In this document: piece after piece, positions 18,799-28,037 of the stretch | How the letters are laid out: the number at the start of each line of letters is the position of its first letter | Position numbering within the stretch: position 1 is the first letter of the stretch | Source of the DNA: an uncultured Bacteroidota bacterium | GTDB taxonomy: Bacteria; Bacteroidota; Bacteroidia; Flavobacteriales; Flavobacteriaceae | Direction: 5' to 3' | DNA: 64,000 nt | Assembly (NCBI GenBank): GCA_902594745.1 | Contig: CACJNF010000003.1 | Span: forward strand, 102,144 to 166,143 | The notes under the pieces: model-generated | The model's input: only the letters and a program-made list of their open reading frames with translations | Told to the model about the DNA's origin: nothing | Databases searched by the model: none | Made by a program: the position numbers and the translations under genes

Positions 18799-20779
18799 AT
18801 TTTAACTTCTTTTTGAGGAGCTCAATTTTATCTCTAAGATCTGCAGCAGATAAAAAGTCAAGTTTTTTTGCTACATCTTCCATCTCTTTTCTTAATTCTT
18901 TAATTCTCTTCTCTATCTCATTTCTTGTTTGGTAAGCCTTAAGTTCTTCTTCAAAATCTTCATAAGAACTATTTATAATTTGAATATCTTTTTCAAATGT
19001 ATTTGTAAATGATTTATCCATTTGTTTTGGAATAATATCATTTTCAATATTAAATTTTTCTTGTCTTTTTCTTCTATATGATGTCTCAGTTATTGTTTTG
19101 TCCATACTATCTGTAATAGAATCAGCATACATAATTGCTTTTCCATTAATATTTCTTGCAGCTCTTCCAACAGTTTGAATTAATGATCTATGACTTCTTA
19201 GGAATCCTTCTTTATCTGCATCCAGAATAGCCACCAAAGATACTTCGGGTAAATCAAGACCTTCTCTTAAAAGATTTACTCCAACTAAAACATCAAAATA
19301 CCCTTTTCTAAGATTTTGCATTATTTCAACTCTTTCTAATGTATCAATATCACTATGGATGTAGTTTGCTCTAATCTTTGCTTTATGCAAAAATTTTGTA
19401 AGCTCTTCAGCCATTCTTTTAGTTAGGGTTGTAACTAGAACTCTCTCATCATTCTCAACTCTTAATAATATCTCTTCTATTAAATCATCTATTTGATTCT
19501 CAGATTTTCTAATCTCAATAATAGGATCTAAAACACCAGTTGGCCTAATTATTTGTTCAACAAATAGACCTTCAGACATTTTTAACTCGTATTCTGCCGG
19601 TGTGGCACTAACATATAGAACATTATTTTGTAAATGTTCAAACTCCTCAAATTTTAAGGGTCTATTGTCTAATGCTGCAGGTAATCTAAATCCATATTCA
19701 ACTAAATTCTCTTTTCTGCTTCTATCACCACCATACATAGCATGTACTTGTGGAATTGTAACATGACTCTCATCAATAACCATTAAATAATCTTCTGGGA
19801 AATAATCTAGAAGACAGAATGGCCTTGTCCCAGGATCTCTTCCATCTAAATATCTCGAATAGTTTTCTATGCCAGAACAATATCCAAGTTCTTTAATCAT
19901 CTCTAGGTCAAATTCTGTTCTCTCTCTAATTCGTTTTGATTCTATCGATTTTTCTATCTCATCAAAATATTTGACTTGTTCTTCTAAATCAAATTCAATA
20001 TTATTGATTGCAGACTTTATGCTTGACTCTGAAGTAACAAATATCATAGCAGGAAAGATCCTTAGGGATTCAAAATTTTCAATTTTATTACCTGAGATAG
20101 GATCAAAAGACTCAATATTTTCAATAACATCTCCAAAAAAGTTTATTCTGTAGAATAAATCAGAATAACTAGGAAAAATATCAATTACATCTCCCTTGAC
20201 AGAAAAACTACCTCTATTAAGTTCATCAATAGACCTTGAATATTGACTCTTTACAAATTGAGAAAGAAGTTTTGAAATCTGAATTTCATCATCAATAGAA
20301 ATTTGAATTACGTGTTTTTTGAACTCATTTGGGTTACCAATTCCATAAATACAAGAAACTGATGCAACAACTATAATATCATTTCTTCCAGATAATAATG
20401 ATGAGGTTGCACTAAGTCTATATTTCTCTATTTGTTCATTTATTGATAAATCCTTCTCTATATATAATCCAGATGAAGGAATATAAGCTTCTGGTTGATA
20501 GTAATCATAATATGAAACAAAATATTCTACAGCATTATTCGGAAAAAAATTTTGAAACTCTGAGTATAATTGAGCAGCCAAAGTTTTATTATGTGCTAAA
20601 ACTAATGTTGGTCTTTTTAATTCCTGAATTACATTAGCTACGGTGAATGTTTTACCAGATCCAGTTACACCCTGAAGTGTAACATGATTATGATTATTAT
20701 TAAATGAATTAACAATACTTTTAATTGCCTCTGGTTGATCACCGGTTGGCTTGAACTCAGATGTAAGTTGAAAACTCAT
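18797..20779 (-). CDS. uvrB: Excinuclease ABC subunit B
   Basis: The 660-residue protein is the damage-verifying helicase-like subunit of nucleotide excision repair. Walker A GVTGSGKTFTVAN (about residues 37-49), the beta-hairpin region YYDYYQPEAYIPSSGLYIEKD that clamps DNA, helicase motif II DESH, motif VI QTVGRAARN and the C-terminal UVR domain (about 620-658) that binds UvrA/UvrC are all present. Its ATG overlaps the upstream pRiA4b-like gene by 4 bases, so translation is probably coupled. It is the last gene of a five-gene overlapping operon. Confidence 0.97.
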   Translation of the reverse strand: MSFQLTSEFKPTGDQPEAIKSIVNSFNNNHNHVTLQGVTGSGKTFTVANVIQELKRPTLVLAHNKTLAAQLYSEFQNFFPNNAVEYFVSYYDYYQPEAYIPSSGLYIEKDLSINEQIEKYRLSATSSLLSGRNDIIVVASVSCIYGIGNPNEFKKHVIQISIDDEIQISKLLSQFVKSQYSRSIDELNRGSFSVKGDVIDIFPSYSDLFYRINFFGDVIENIESFDPISGNKIENFESLRIFPAMIFVTSESSIKSAINNIEFDLEEQVKYFDEIEKSIESKRIRERTEFDLEMIKELGYCSGIENYSRYLDGRDPGTRPFCLLDYFPEDYLMVIDESHVTIPQVHAMYGGDRSRKENLVEYGFRLPAALDNRPLKFEEFEHLQNNVLYVSATPAEYELKMSEGLFVEQIIRPTGVLDPIIEIRKSENQIDDLIEEILLRVENDERVLVTTLTKRMAEELTKFLHKAKIRANYIHSDIDTLERVEIMQNLRKGYFDVLVGVNLLREGLDLPEVSLVAILDADKEGFLRSHRSLIQTVGRAARNINGKAIMYADSITDSMDKTITETSYRRKRQEKFNIENDIIPKQMDKSFTNTFEKDIQIINSSYEDFEEELKAYQTRNEIEKRIKELRKEMEDVAKKLDFLSAADLRDKIELLKKKLK

Positions 20780-21237
20780 AAATCTAAACTTTCATCTTGA
20801 TCAAAATTATCAGCTTTGTCAGTATGGTTGTATATATCTGATGGTGCCTCCTTAGGAACATCTCCGACAGAATTTATGCATTCAAACTTTGAGTCTGAAT
20901 TACTTAATTCGTCTATTTCATATAATTCAACAAAAAATGTCCAATAATTTAAAAAATCATAAACAAAAATCATTTTATCTCCATTTAACACAAAATAATT
21001 GGAAATAGGTGCTTTATCCATTATTTCATCATTATCATCGATTTTATAAATTTTTATTTCTTCTAATTGCTCCCAGTTTTCATTACTAATATGGAATGTA
21101 GAAATTTCGGAAGAGTCAAATCCAAATTGATCAGAAATTATTTTACTAAATTCAAGTAAACTAGTTGAGGAATCAACTATTATGTCACGAAGAACATCAT
21201 CTTTTACATTTAAAATTATTCTAAATTTTAACCTCAT
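20776..21237 (-). CDS. pRiA4b ORF-3-like protein (IS1096 TnpR-like domain)
   Basis: The 153-residue protein starts with a ubiquitin-like beta-grasp pattern (RLKFRIILNVKDDVLRDIIVD, then SLLEFSKIISDQFGFDSSEISTFHIS) and contains MIFVYDFLNYWTFFVELYEID, as in the PRiA4_ORF3 family. Despite the family name, derived from a plasmid and an insertion sequence, chromosomal copies are widespread in Bacteroidota and no transposase is nearby. The acidic tail (about 115-153) is probably disordered. Function is unknown. It overlaps ctaA by 17 bases and uvrB by 4 bases, so it belongs to their operon. Confidence 0.75.
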   Translation of the reverse strand: MRLKFRIILNVKDDVLRDIIVDSSTSLLEFSKIISDQFGFDSSEISTFHISNENWEQLEEIKIYKIDDNDEIMDKAPISNYFVLNGDKMIFVYDFLNYWTFFVELYEIDELSNSDSKFECINSVGDVPKEAPSDIYNHTDKADNFDQDESLDL

Positions 21238-22249
21238 TAGATCTATTATTATATAACATTAAAAAATAAAATTGTAAACCAACTATTATAGTAGACAATA
21301 ATAAGTGGATAGGTTGAGTGCTAAAAGGAAAATTGAAATAAAACATCACAATACCAGAAATAATTTGGATAAAAATTAATGCATTCACAGAGTATATAAT
21401 TATTGATTTCAATCTAATTTTATTTAATAAATAAAAGATGTAAGAATTTAAGATAATTATAATCCATGAAAAGCTCCTATGTGTATAAAAAATACTAGGA
21501 ACTTCTTCAAACCATTTTTCCTTTTGAGAGTAGTTATAAAGTTCCATCTTAATATCAACAAACTTTCTTACTTCAGTTCCTATTATAACTTGTCCTAATA
21601 AAATGATTATTGATATAATAATTAGAACAGATATATTTCTTGGTAAATATATAAGTGTTGATTTTTTACTAACAATTGATAGAATTGAAAATAAAATAAA
21701 TAAAAGTATTATAGCCATAATCATATGAATTGAAATTGTATTAGCTGACAAGTTGCTGTCTACAACTATTTTACCAAGCCATGCTTGAAATAAAATAGCA
21801 ACAAGAGATAAAAATGCAAGAAATGTGATTAAGAATCTCTTATTTATATATTTTAATGAGCTAATAAATAGAATTAAGACTGAAATTCCAGCAATTGCAC
21901 CAATAAGTCTATTTATATATTCAATCCATGTATGATAAACGTCAAATTTAGCATAATCATGTTTAGTATATTTTTCCCAATTATCAATGTTTAGAATATT
22001 AGTAGAACTAAAATCATCTACTGCAAAAAATAATTCATCTTCAATAATAATTATTTGATTTTTATTAAAATCAGAATTAGGTTTCCAGTCTAATTGAGAT
22101 CTTTCAGTTGGCGGTATTAAATATCCAAAGCATTTTGGCCAATCAGGACATCCCATTCCACTTCCAGTCATCCTTACAATTGCACCTGCTAGAATAACTA
22201 GATAAACAATTAATATCGAGGCTAGTGCTAGATTATATATTTTATTCAT
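21221..22249 (-). CDS. ctaA: Heme A synthase (COX15/CtaA type)
   Basis: The 342-residue integral membrane protein oxidises the C8 methyl of heme O to make heme A for cytochrome c oxidase. About eight membrane segments are visible. The first helix is followed by GAIVRMTGSGMGCPDWPKCFG, and the heme-ligand histidine regions are present: HTWIEYINRLIGAIAG, ISIHMIMA, YTHRSFSW and PIHLLLST. The internal periplasmic loop at about 45-95 is typical of the Bacteroidota form. It overlaps cca by 8 bases and the next gene by 17 bases. Confidence 0.92.
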   Translation of the reverse strand: MNKIYNLALASILIVYLVILAGAIVRMTGSGMGCPDWPKCFGYLIPPTERSQLDWKPNSDFNKNQIIIIEDELFFAVDDFSSTNILNIDNWEKYTKHDYAKFDVYHTWIEYINRLIGAIAGISVLILFISSLKYINKRFLITFLAFLSLVAILFQAWLGKIVVDSNLSANTISIHMIMAIILLFILFSILSIVSKKSTLIYLPRNISVLIIISIIILLGQVIIGTEVRKFVDIKMELYNYSQKEKWFEEVPSIFYTHRSFSWIIIILNSYIFYLLNKIRLKSIIIYSVNALIFIQIISGIVMFYFNFPFSTQPIHLLLSTIIVGLQFYFLMLYNNRSNEVKI

Positions 22250-23681
22250 CCTTCAAGCCTAAAGATTTTCCTGTTTTAATCATAAGATCGTGAGCTTCTT
22301 TATAATCATTCCTAATATCTCCATCTAGAATGGCATTTTTAATTTTTTCTTTAATTAAGCCAATCTCTTTGCAAGGTTTAATATTAAAATAAGCCATAAT
22401 TATCTCACCTGTAATTGGTGGTTGGAAATTTCTGATACTATCTCTCTCCTCAACATCTTTAATTTTCTGACGAACAATTTTAAAATTATTCTGATAGATT
22501 AACGACTTCTTTATATTCTTTGTAGTTATATCAGCCTCACAAAGAGTTAGTAAATCATCAATGTCATCGCCAGCATCATATATAAGCCTTCTTACGGCAG
22601 AATCTGTTACAATATCTTCGGATATAATAATTGGTCTTGAGCTCATCATAACTATTTTTTGTACATATTTTAACTTCTCATTTAATGGTAGGCTTAGTCG
22701 TGTAAATATTTTCTTGACCATTTTGGAACCAATAAATTCATGACCATGAAATGTCCATCCAATTTTTTTACTAAATTTTTTTGTAGGAGCCTTACCAATA
22801 TCATGTAAGAGTGCCGCCCATCTGAGCCACAAATTTTCTGTATTTCTTGATATATTATCAACGACTTCTAATGTATGATAAAAGTTGTCTTTATGAGTTT
22901 GTCCTTCAACCTCTTCAACTCCTTTAAGGTCTATAAGCTCTGGCAAAATATTATTGAGAAGATTTAATTTCTCAAGATTTTTGAATCCATCTGATGGCGT
23001 CTCAGACATTAAAATTTTATTAATCTCATCTGATATCCTTTCAGAAGACAAAATTTCTAATCTATTTGAATTTTTTTTAATTGAATTTTGAGTATCCATA
23101 CCAATATCAAAATTTAACTCACATGAGAATCTAATTGCTCTTAACATTCTAAGTGGATCATCTGAAAATGTCTTATCAGGATCTGTAGGGGTCTTAATAA
23201 TACCTTTTTCTATATCATCAAGACCTCCAAAAGTATCTATTAATTCTCCAAAATAATTTTTATTTAATCTTATTGCAAGAGTATTGATTGTAAAGTCTCT
23301 TCTTAGCATATCATCCAAAAATGTTCCTTCTTCAATACTTGGCTTCCTACTATCATTTGAATAAGATTCTTTCCTTGCACCAACAAACTCAATATTGTAA
23401 TTATTGAACTTTATCATTGCAGTACCAAACCTTTTAAAAATATTAATTTTGGCAGGTGTTATACTTGGTCTAATTCTTTTATAGAAATTTTGAGCTAACT
23501 CTATACCTGAGCCAACACACATGACGTCAATATCTTTTTTAACAGGTCTTCTGAGGCATAAATCTCTAACATAGCCACCTACAACATATGAGTCAACTCC
23601 TAAATCATCAGAAGCCTCTGATATTTTTATAAAAATATCTTCTTTCAAATTTTTTTGGATAATTTCTTTATTAACTCTCAT
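22242..23681 (-). CDS. cca: CCA tRNA nucleotidyltransferase with HD domain
   Basis: The 479-residue enzyme adds or repairs the CCA end of tRNAs, which fits the two tRNA genes in this window that do not encode CCA. The class II nucleotidyltransferase head shows YVVGGYVRDLCLRRPVKKDID (about 30-50) with the DxD metal site, then the RRDFTINTLA motif, the arm helices RMLRAIRFSCELNF and an HD-type domain with LLHDIGKAPT (about 290-299). Length is normal for Bacteroidota. It overlaps tsaC by 4 bases and ctaA by 8 bases. Confidence 0.93.
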   Translation of the reverse strand: MRVNKEIIQKNLKEDIFIKISEASDDLGVDSYVVGGYVRDLCLRRPVKKDIDVMCVGSGIELAQNFYKRIRPSITPAKINIFKRFGTAMIKFNNYNIEFVGARKESYSNDSRKPSIEEGTFLDDMLRRDFTINTLAIRLNKNYFGELIDTFGGLDDIEKGIIKTPTDPDKTFSDDPLRMLRAIRFSCELNFDIGMDTQNSIKKNSNRLEILSSERISDEINKILMSETPSDGFKNLEKLNLLNNILPELIDLKGVEEVEGQTHKDNFYHTLEVVDNISRNTENLWLRWAALLHDIGKAPTKKFSKKIGWTFHGHEFIGSKMVKKIFTRLSLPLNEKLKYVQKIVMMSSRPIIISEDIVTDSAVRRLIYDAGDDIDDLLTLCEADITTKNIKKSLIYQNNFKIVRQKIKDVEERDSIRNFQPPITGEIIMAYFNIKPCKEIGLIKEKIKNAILDGDIRNDYKEAHDLMIKTGKSLGLKDE

Positions 23682-24232
23682 CTTAATTTAGTTATTAAGC
23701 CTTTTTCATCAATTTTTAATATTGTTGAAGCTGTAAATGATTCTTTATTCTTTCCATAGTTAACTATATAGTCTACTTTACTCTTTATTTCTGAACTTAT
23801 TAAATTAAATTCTAAAGGAATATCAATTCCTGATATGTTAGCAGAAGTAGAGACTATTGGCCTACCAAATTTATTTAAAAGCTCTAAGCAAAAATTATCA
23901 TTTGGAACTCTAAAACCTATTGAATTATTATTACTTGATACATACTTTGAAATTTTAACTGGATTATTAAAAATAAAAGTGGTAGGAGATTTCTCAGATA
24001 TTGATTTCAATTTTTTTAGATTCGAGATTTCTACATATTCACCAACCATTTCAAAGCTAGAAGCGAGACATATTAATGGTTTTGAATGATCTCTTCTTTT
24101 GATTTCATATACTTTTTTTACTGCAGTATCGCAATAAGCATCACATCCAATACCCCATATTGTATCTGTTGGATATAAAATAATTCCACCAGATTTCAAT
24201 ACATCTACTGCATTTGTAATTTCATTATTCAA
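23678..24232 (-). CDS. tsaC: Threonylcarbamoyl-AMP synthase (Sua5/YrdC family)
   Basis: The 184-residue protein makes threonylcarbamoyl-AMP from threonine, bicarbonate and ATP for the t6A37 modification of ANN-decoding tRNAs. The YrdC domain fills the whole protein: GGIILYPTDTIWGIGCDA at about 15-32, KVYEIKRRDHSKPL, and the STSANISG motif at about 131-138. The C-terminal Sua5 extension is absent, so it is the short TsaC form. The start is TTG at 24232; the only nearby ATG is out of frame. It is the first gene of the overlapping operon that runs to uvrB and is divergent from ruvX. Confidence 0.92.
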   Translation of the reverse strand: MNNEITNAVDVLKSGGIILYPTDTIWGIGCDAYCDTAVKKVYEIKRRDHSKPLICLASSFEMVGEYVEISNLKKLKSISEKSPTTFIFNNPVKISKYVSSNNNSIGFRVPNDNFCLELLNKFGRPIVSTSANISGIDIPLEFNLISSEIKSKVDYIVNYGKNKESFTASTILKIDEKGLITKLR

Positions 24233-24310
24233 TTTTTGATAATTTTACACGTAAAAGTATATAATTTAATTCTAAAGACACTTAATAAAAAAAATCAAAA
24301 AGTTAGAATC

Positions 24311-24742
24311 TTGTTAAATAAACAAATAAGTAAATATCTTGGAATTGACTTTGGTATAAAGAAATCGGGTGTTTCTATATCTGATTCAAATAAACTTATC
24401 TCTTTTCCATTAGAAACAATAGAAACAAAAAATCTACTAGATTATATTAAACAAATATCTATTGATGAAAATATTGAAATAGTTGTAATTGGTAAACCAT
24501 TAAAGCTAAATAACGAGATTCATGATCTTGAAGAAGAGATTGTAAAATTTATTAAATCTTTAAAAAATTATCTTCCAAATATTCTAGTTGAGAGGATTGA
24601 TGAAAGGTTTACATCAAAGATTTCTAAAAAAATTATTATTAAATCTGGAATAGGCAAAAAAAATAGAAGAGATAAATTAATAATAGATAAAATAAGTGCA
24701 TCTTTGATTTTAGAATCATATTTAATTCAAAAGAATAAATGA
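24311..24742 (+). CDS. ruvX: Putative Holliday junction resolvase RuvX/YqgF
   Basis: The RNase H-like fold is visible: YLGIDFGIKKSGVSISD with the first catalytic aspartate, IVVIGKPLKLNN, VERIDERFTSK with the second acidic residue, and KLIIDKISASLILESYL with the third. YqgF homologues are implicated in pre-16S rRNA 5'-end processing and were first described as resolvases. The frame is open from a TTG at 24236, but family members begin only 6-10 residues before the IDFG motif, so the TTG at 24311 (143 residues) is the likelier start. There is no in-frame ATG. Its stop overlaps the def ATG by 4 bases. Confidence 0.85.
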   Translation: MLNKQISKYLGIDFGIKKSGVSISDSNKLISFPLETIETKNLLDYIKQISIDENIEIVVIGKPLKLNNEIHDLEEEIVKFIKSLKNYLPNILVERIDERFTSKISKKIIIKSGIGKKNRRDKLIIDKISASLILESYLIQKNK

Positions 24743-25311
24743 TAAGGCCTATTATTGCATATGGTGATCCAATTTTAAATTTAAAAGTTGAAAAAATAAA
24801 ATATAGTGAATCAAACAGTATTGATTCTCTTGTTAACGATCTATGGGATACTATGTACAATGCAAATGGTGTAGGGATTGCAGCTCCTCAAATTGGAGTT
24901 TCAAAATCAATCTTTGTTGCAGATTTTTCTTTTTTTGAGGACGAGGATAATTTTAATAAAAATGAACTTGCAAATATTAAACAAGTATTCATTAACCCAA
25001 AAATTATAAAAGAATCAGGTGATGATTTTACTTATTCAGAAGGCTGTCTAAGTATACCCAATATCTCAGAAGAGGTAATTAGAAAAGAAAAGATCAAAAT
25101 TAACTTTTTAAATGAAAAATTTCAACCTAAACAGATGAACTGTTCTGGAATAATTGCAAGGGTCATTCAACATGAGTATGATCATCTACAAGGAATACTT
25201 TTTACTGATAGAATTTCAAAGGATGCAAGAATTTCAATAGATAGTGAATTAAAAAACATATCTACTGGAAAAGTTGAGTCAAAGTATGAAATGAGTTTTT
25301 ATAAAAACTAG
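24739..25311 (+). CDS. def: Peptide deformylase
   Basis: The 190-residue metalloenzyme removes the N-formyl group from new proteins. All three motifs are present: GVGIAAPQIG (motif 1), EGCLSIPN with the metal cysteine (motif 2) and QHEYDHLQG with the HExxH metal histidines and glutamate (motif 3). Size is typical. It is coupled to ruvX by an ATGA-type 4-base overlap, and its last 4 bases (CTAG, 25308-25311) also form the stop of the opposing DUF349 gene. Confidence 0.96.
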   Translation: MIRPIIAYGDPILNLKVEKIKYSESNSIDSLVNDLWDTMYNANGVGIAAPQIGVSKSIFVADFSFFEDEDNFNKNELANIKQVFINPKIIKESGDDFTYSEGCLSIPNISEEVIRKEKIKINFLNEKFQPKQMNCSGIIARVIQHEYDHLQGILFTDRISKDARISIDSELKNISTGKVESKYEMSFYKN

Positions 25312-27245
25312 CTATTTTTCTCAATTTTGTTTAATCGTTTTCTCCAAAACTCAATTTTATTGTTTATCGTATTAATTTTGGTTGAAACATTTTTAAAAAG
25401 AGGATTATCACTACTTGAATCAGAGAAGAATTCCAGATTATTTTGAAACTGATTTGATTCATCTTCAAGTTCAGAAATCTTTCTTTTAATGAACTGAAGT
25501 TTCTTATTCATTTCATAGGAATTATTCTTTAATAATTCTATTTCTAGATCAAAACTAAGATTATCCTTTTCATCATTTTTTAGATCAAGTGACTTTAGGA
25601 TTGAGTTAATTTTCTTATTGAGGCTATTATTTAAAATGTTATTAGAATTAAGATTAATAGAATCCAAACTATTCCATTCAGAAATGATTGACTTAAAGAA
25701 CTCATCTACATCATCTATTGAATACTTTTTTTTGGAAAACTTAAGTTTGTCAATAAATTTTGTTTTGTTATCATAAGTTTTCTGTTCTTCCTGGCTTAAG
25801 TTTATTGCACCAGACTTAAGAATATCATAGAATCTATTGATTAAAGGACGAAATTCATCCCATAGTGAATTTGAAATTTTTCTTGGCAAATAACCAATTT
25901 TTTTCCACTCTTCTTGTATTGCTTTTATTCTACTAGAATTTTCAGCAATTTTATTATCCTCAATAATTTTTTGAACTTCAACTATAAGTGCTTTCTTCAT
26001 TTCAATAGTCTTCTTGAGTTCCTTTTTTTGATTTTTATAAAAATTATTTTTGTTTGTATTAAATTCTTTTGTAACTAATCTAAAATCATTCCAACATTTT
26101 TTATTCTTGTTTCTCTGAAGATTTTTAATACTTTGGAATTCATTCTTTAGTTTATCAAATTCTTTTATTTTATTTTGCCAATCAGAATGTGAATTTGGCG
26201 CAGACTTAACTAAATCTCTCATCCTAGAAATAACATCTTCTTTCTTCTTAAAGTTTTCTTGTTGAATATTTGAAATTTCTTTTTGAAAGTTTTGTCTTTT
26301 AGAGTGTATTTTCTGTGAAGCTGCTTGAAACCTCTTCCATAAATCATCACTATATTCTCTAGATACGGGGCCAAGCTCATTCTTCCAAAGTCTGTGAAGA
26401 TCATTTAAATCTCTGGAAGCTTTAACAATATCATCTATTTTATCAAGTTGTTCGGCCCTTTCAATAATTTTGACTTTCTCCTCATAATTGTGCTTAAAGT
26501 CAAGCTCTCTAAGATCTCTATTAAGATGAAGGAAATCATAGAACTTACTTACATGGTGTCTGTAGGTTTCCCAAATATTATTTCTTTCAGTAATTGGAAC
26601 CTGTCCAGTATTATGCCATTCCTCTTTAAGTACTTTAAATTTTGAATATAATTTATTAGGATTCTCATCTACAATAATTAGATTTTTAATCTTTTCAATT
26701 AGCTCTTGCCTTTTCTCTAAGTTTGCTTTTTGATTTGAACTTAGGTCTTTGAAATATCTTTTCTTTTTAAATGAGTAAGTTTTTAAAGTTTGAAAAAATA
26801 AGGATTTAGATTTTTTAAAATCATCTGTATCAGATTCAGATGATTTTAAAGTTGAATTGATCTTTGATCTTAATTCTTCAATATCTTTTCTTTTGTTGAA
26901 CCAATCATCAGATTCAATTTTTTCAATAAAATCAGAAACTTGCTTATCTAAACCAGATTTTTTGGTTTTAGGTTTAGATTCTTTTTTCGTAGGTTTTTTT
27001 TCTGATTTATCCGAGGTGATACCTTTATCACCATACTGCTTCATCCATTCCTTGTATGCCTTAGTCCTTTTGTCTTTAGGCATCTCAGGAATTTCACTGG
27101 AGTCTGAAGCTTCTTGACCATATTTCTTTGCCCATTCTTTATATGCCTTGGTCCTTTTGTCTTTAGGCATTTCAGGAACTATTTTATTAACTAGATTTTC
27201 AGAATCCGATGAAGACTTTTTTGATATTGAATCTGAGTCTTTCAT
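25308..27245 (-). CDS. DUF349-domain protein with N-terminal tandem repeat
   Basis: The 645-residue protein is a highly charged helical protein made of several DUF349 helical repeats (about 130-580), each with the pattern LxxEWxxxGxxP or W-x-x-F-R (examples: LKEEWHNTGQVP, IQEEWKKIGYLP, WDEFRPLINRFYD). The N-terminus is a low-complexity lysine/serine region with two copies of a 16-residue segment, EMPKDKRTKAYKEW plus flanks, 29 residues apart (about 23-38 and 52-67). The C-terminus (about 590-640) is predicted coiled coil. The molecular role is not established; related proteins are common in Bacteroidota. It converges on def with shared stop bases. Confidence 0.8.
   Translation of the reverse strand: MKDSDSISKKSSSDSENLVNKIVPEMPKDKRTKAYKEWAKKYGQEASDSSEIPEMPKDKRTKAYKEWMKQYGDKGITSDKSEKKPTKKESKPKTKKSGLDKQVSDFIEKIESDDWFNKRKDIEELRSKINSTLKSSESDTDDFKKSKSLFFQTLKTYSFKKKRYFKDLSSNQKANLEKRQELIEKIKNLIIVDENPNKLYSKFKVLKEEWHNTGQVPITERNNIWETYRHHVSKFYDFLHLNRDLRELDFKHNYEEKVKIIERAEQLDKIDDIVKASRDLNDLHRLWKNELGPVSREYSDDLWKRFQAASQKIHSKRQNFQKEISNIQQENFKKKEDVISRMRDLVKSAPNSHSDWQNKIKEFDKLKNEFQSIKNLQRNKNKKCWNDFRLVTKEFNTNKNNFYKNQKKELKKTIEMKKALIVEVQKIIEDNKIAENSSRIKAIQEEWKKIGYLPRKISNSLWDEFRPLINRFYDILKSGAINLSQEEQKTYDNKTKFIDKLKFSKKKYSIDDVDEFFKSIISEWNSLDSINLNSNNILNNSLNKKINSILKSLDLKNDEKDNLSFDLEIELLKNNSYEMNKKLQFIKRKISELEDESNQFQNNLEFFSDSSSDNPLFKNVSTKINTINNKIEFWRKRLNKIEKNS
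27045..27179 (-). repeat. 87-base tandem repeat inside the DUF349 gene
   Basis: Two near-identical blocks of about 48 bases, 27045-27092 and 27132-27179, are offset by exactly 87 bases. They encode the two copies of the PEMPKDKRTKAYKEW segment. The high identity at DNA level suggests a fairly recent in-frame duplication or selection on the peptide. Confidence 0.8.
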
Positions 27246-27287
27246 TTTTAGCTATTAAACAATAAATGTAACAAAAAAAATGTAAAT

Positions 27288-28037
27288 CTATTTTATGGAT
27301 TTTTCCCAAAGGTACCATGACTCATCTGCTTGAAATTTTAACATTTGGTACCCATTTATTGTCCTACACCCAATTTTTTTCCCTTTTTTCATAAATAGAG
27401 TTTCTTCAGGATTATATACTAAGTCAAAAAAAATACTTCTATCATTTATTAAATTATATGGTAAATCAGGAGAATAATTGATATCAGGAAAAGTTCCGAC
27501 TGGCGTACAGTTTACAATAAGAACACTATTGCTTAATATATCTTTATTTATATCGTTATAGGATAAATAATTATTTTTTTTTTGTCTTGATACAATTTTA
27601 TATGATACATTATTTTTTTTACAGAAATATTCTACTGTTTTAGAAGCTCCTCCCGATCCAAGGATAAGAACGCTATCAAAATTATCTAAGCCATTAATGT
27701 TCAAAGTTTTTATGAAACCTACAATATCAGTATTATATCCTATTCTTTTTTGATTCTCAAAACATATTGTATTTACTGCTCCAATTTCATGGGCTAGATC
27801 ATCAACTTCATCCAGATAATTAATAATATTCTCCTTGTAAGGTATAGTCACATTTAATCCAAAAAGATTTTTTCGTTCAAAAACAAAATTAACTTCCTCT
27901 ATTGACTCAATATCAAAGTTTATGTACTCACAATTTGAGAGTTTTTTATTTGAATTAAATCTATCAGTAAAGTAGTTTCTTGAAAAGGAATAATCAATAT
28001 TCCTACCTATTAAACCAAATTGTTTTATCTCTTTCAA
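27288..28037 (-). CDS. aroE: Shikimate dehydrogenase
   Basis: The 249-residue enzyme reduces 3-dehydroshikimate to shikimate with NADPH in aromatic amino acid synthesis. The N-terminal domain shows FGLIGRNIDYSFSRNYF and the substrate motif LNVTIPYKENII with the catalytic lysine, plus EIGAVNTI. The NADP domain has the glycine motif LILGSGGASKTV, then VNCTPVG and NGYQMLKFQADESWYLW near the C-terminus. It is slightly shorter than the E. coli enzyme (272). The start is TTG, overlapping the DUF368 stop as TTGA. Confidence 0.93.
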   Translation of the reverse strand: MKEIKQFGLIGRNIDYSFSRNYFTDRFNSNKKLSNCEYINFDIESIEEVNFVFERKNLFGLNVTIPYKENIINYLDEVDDLAHEIGAVNTICFENQKRIGYNTDIVGFIKTLNINGLDNFDSVLILGSGGASKTVEYFCKKNNVSYKIVSRQKKNNYLSYNDINKDILSNSVLIVNCTPVGTFPDINYSPDLPYNLINDRSIFFDLVYNPEETLFMKKGKKIGCRTINGYQMLKFQADESWYLWEKSIK

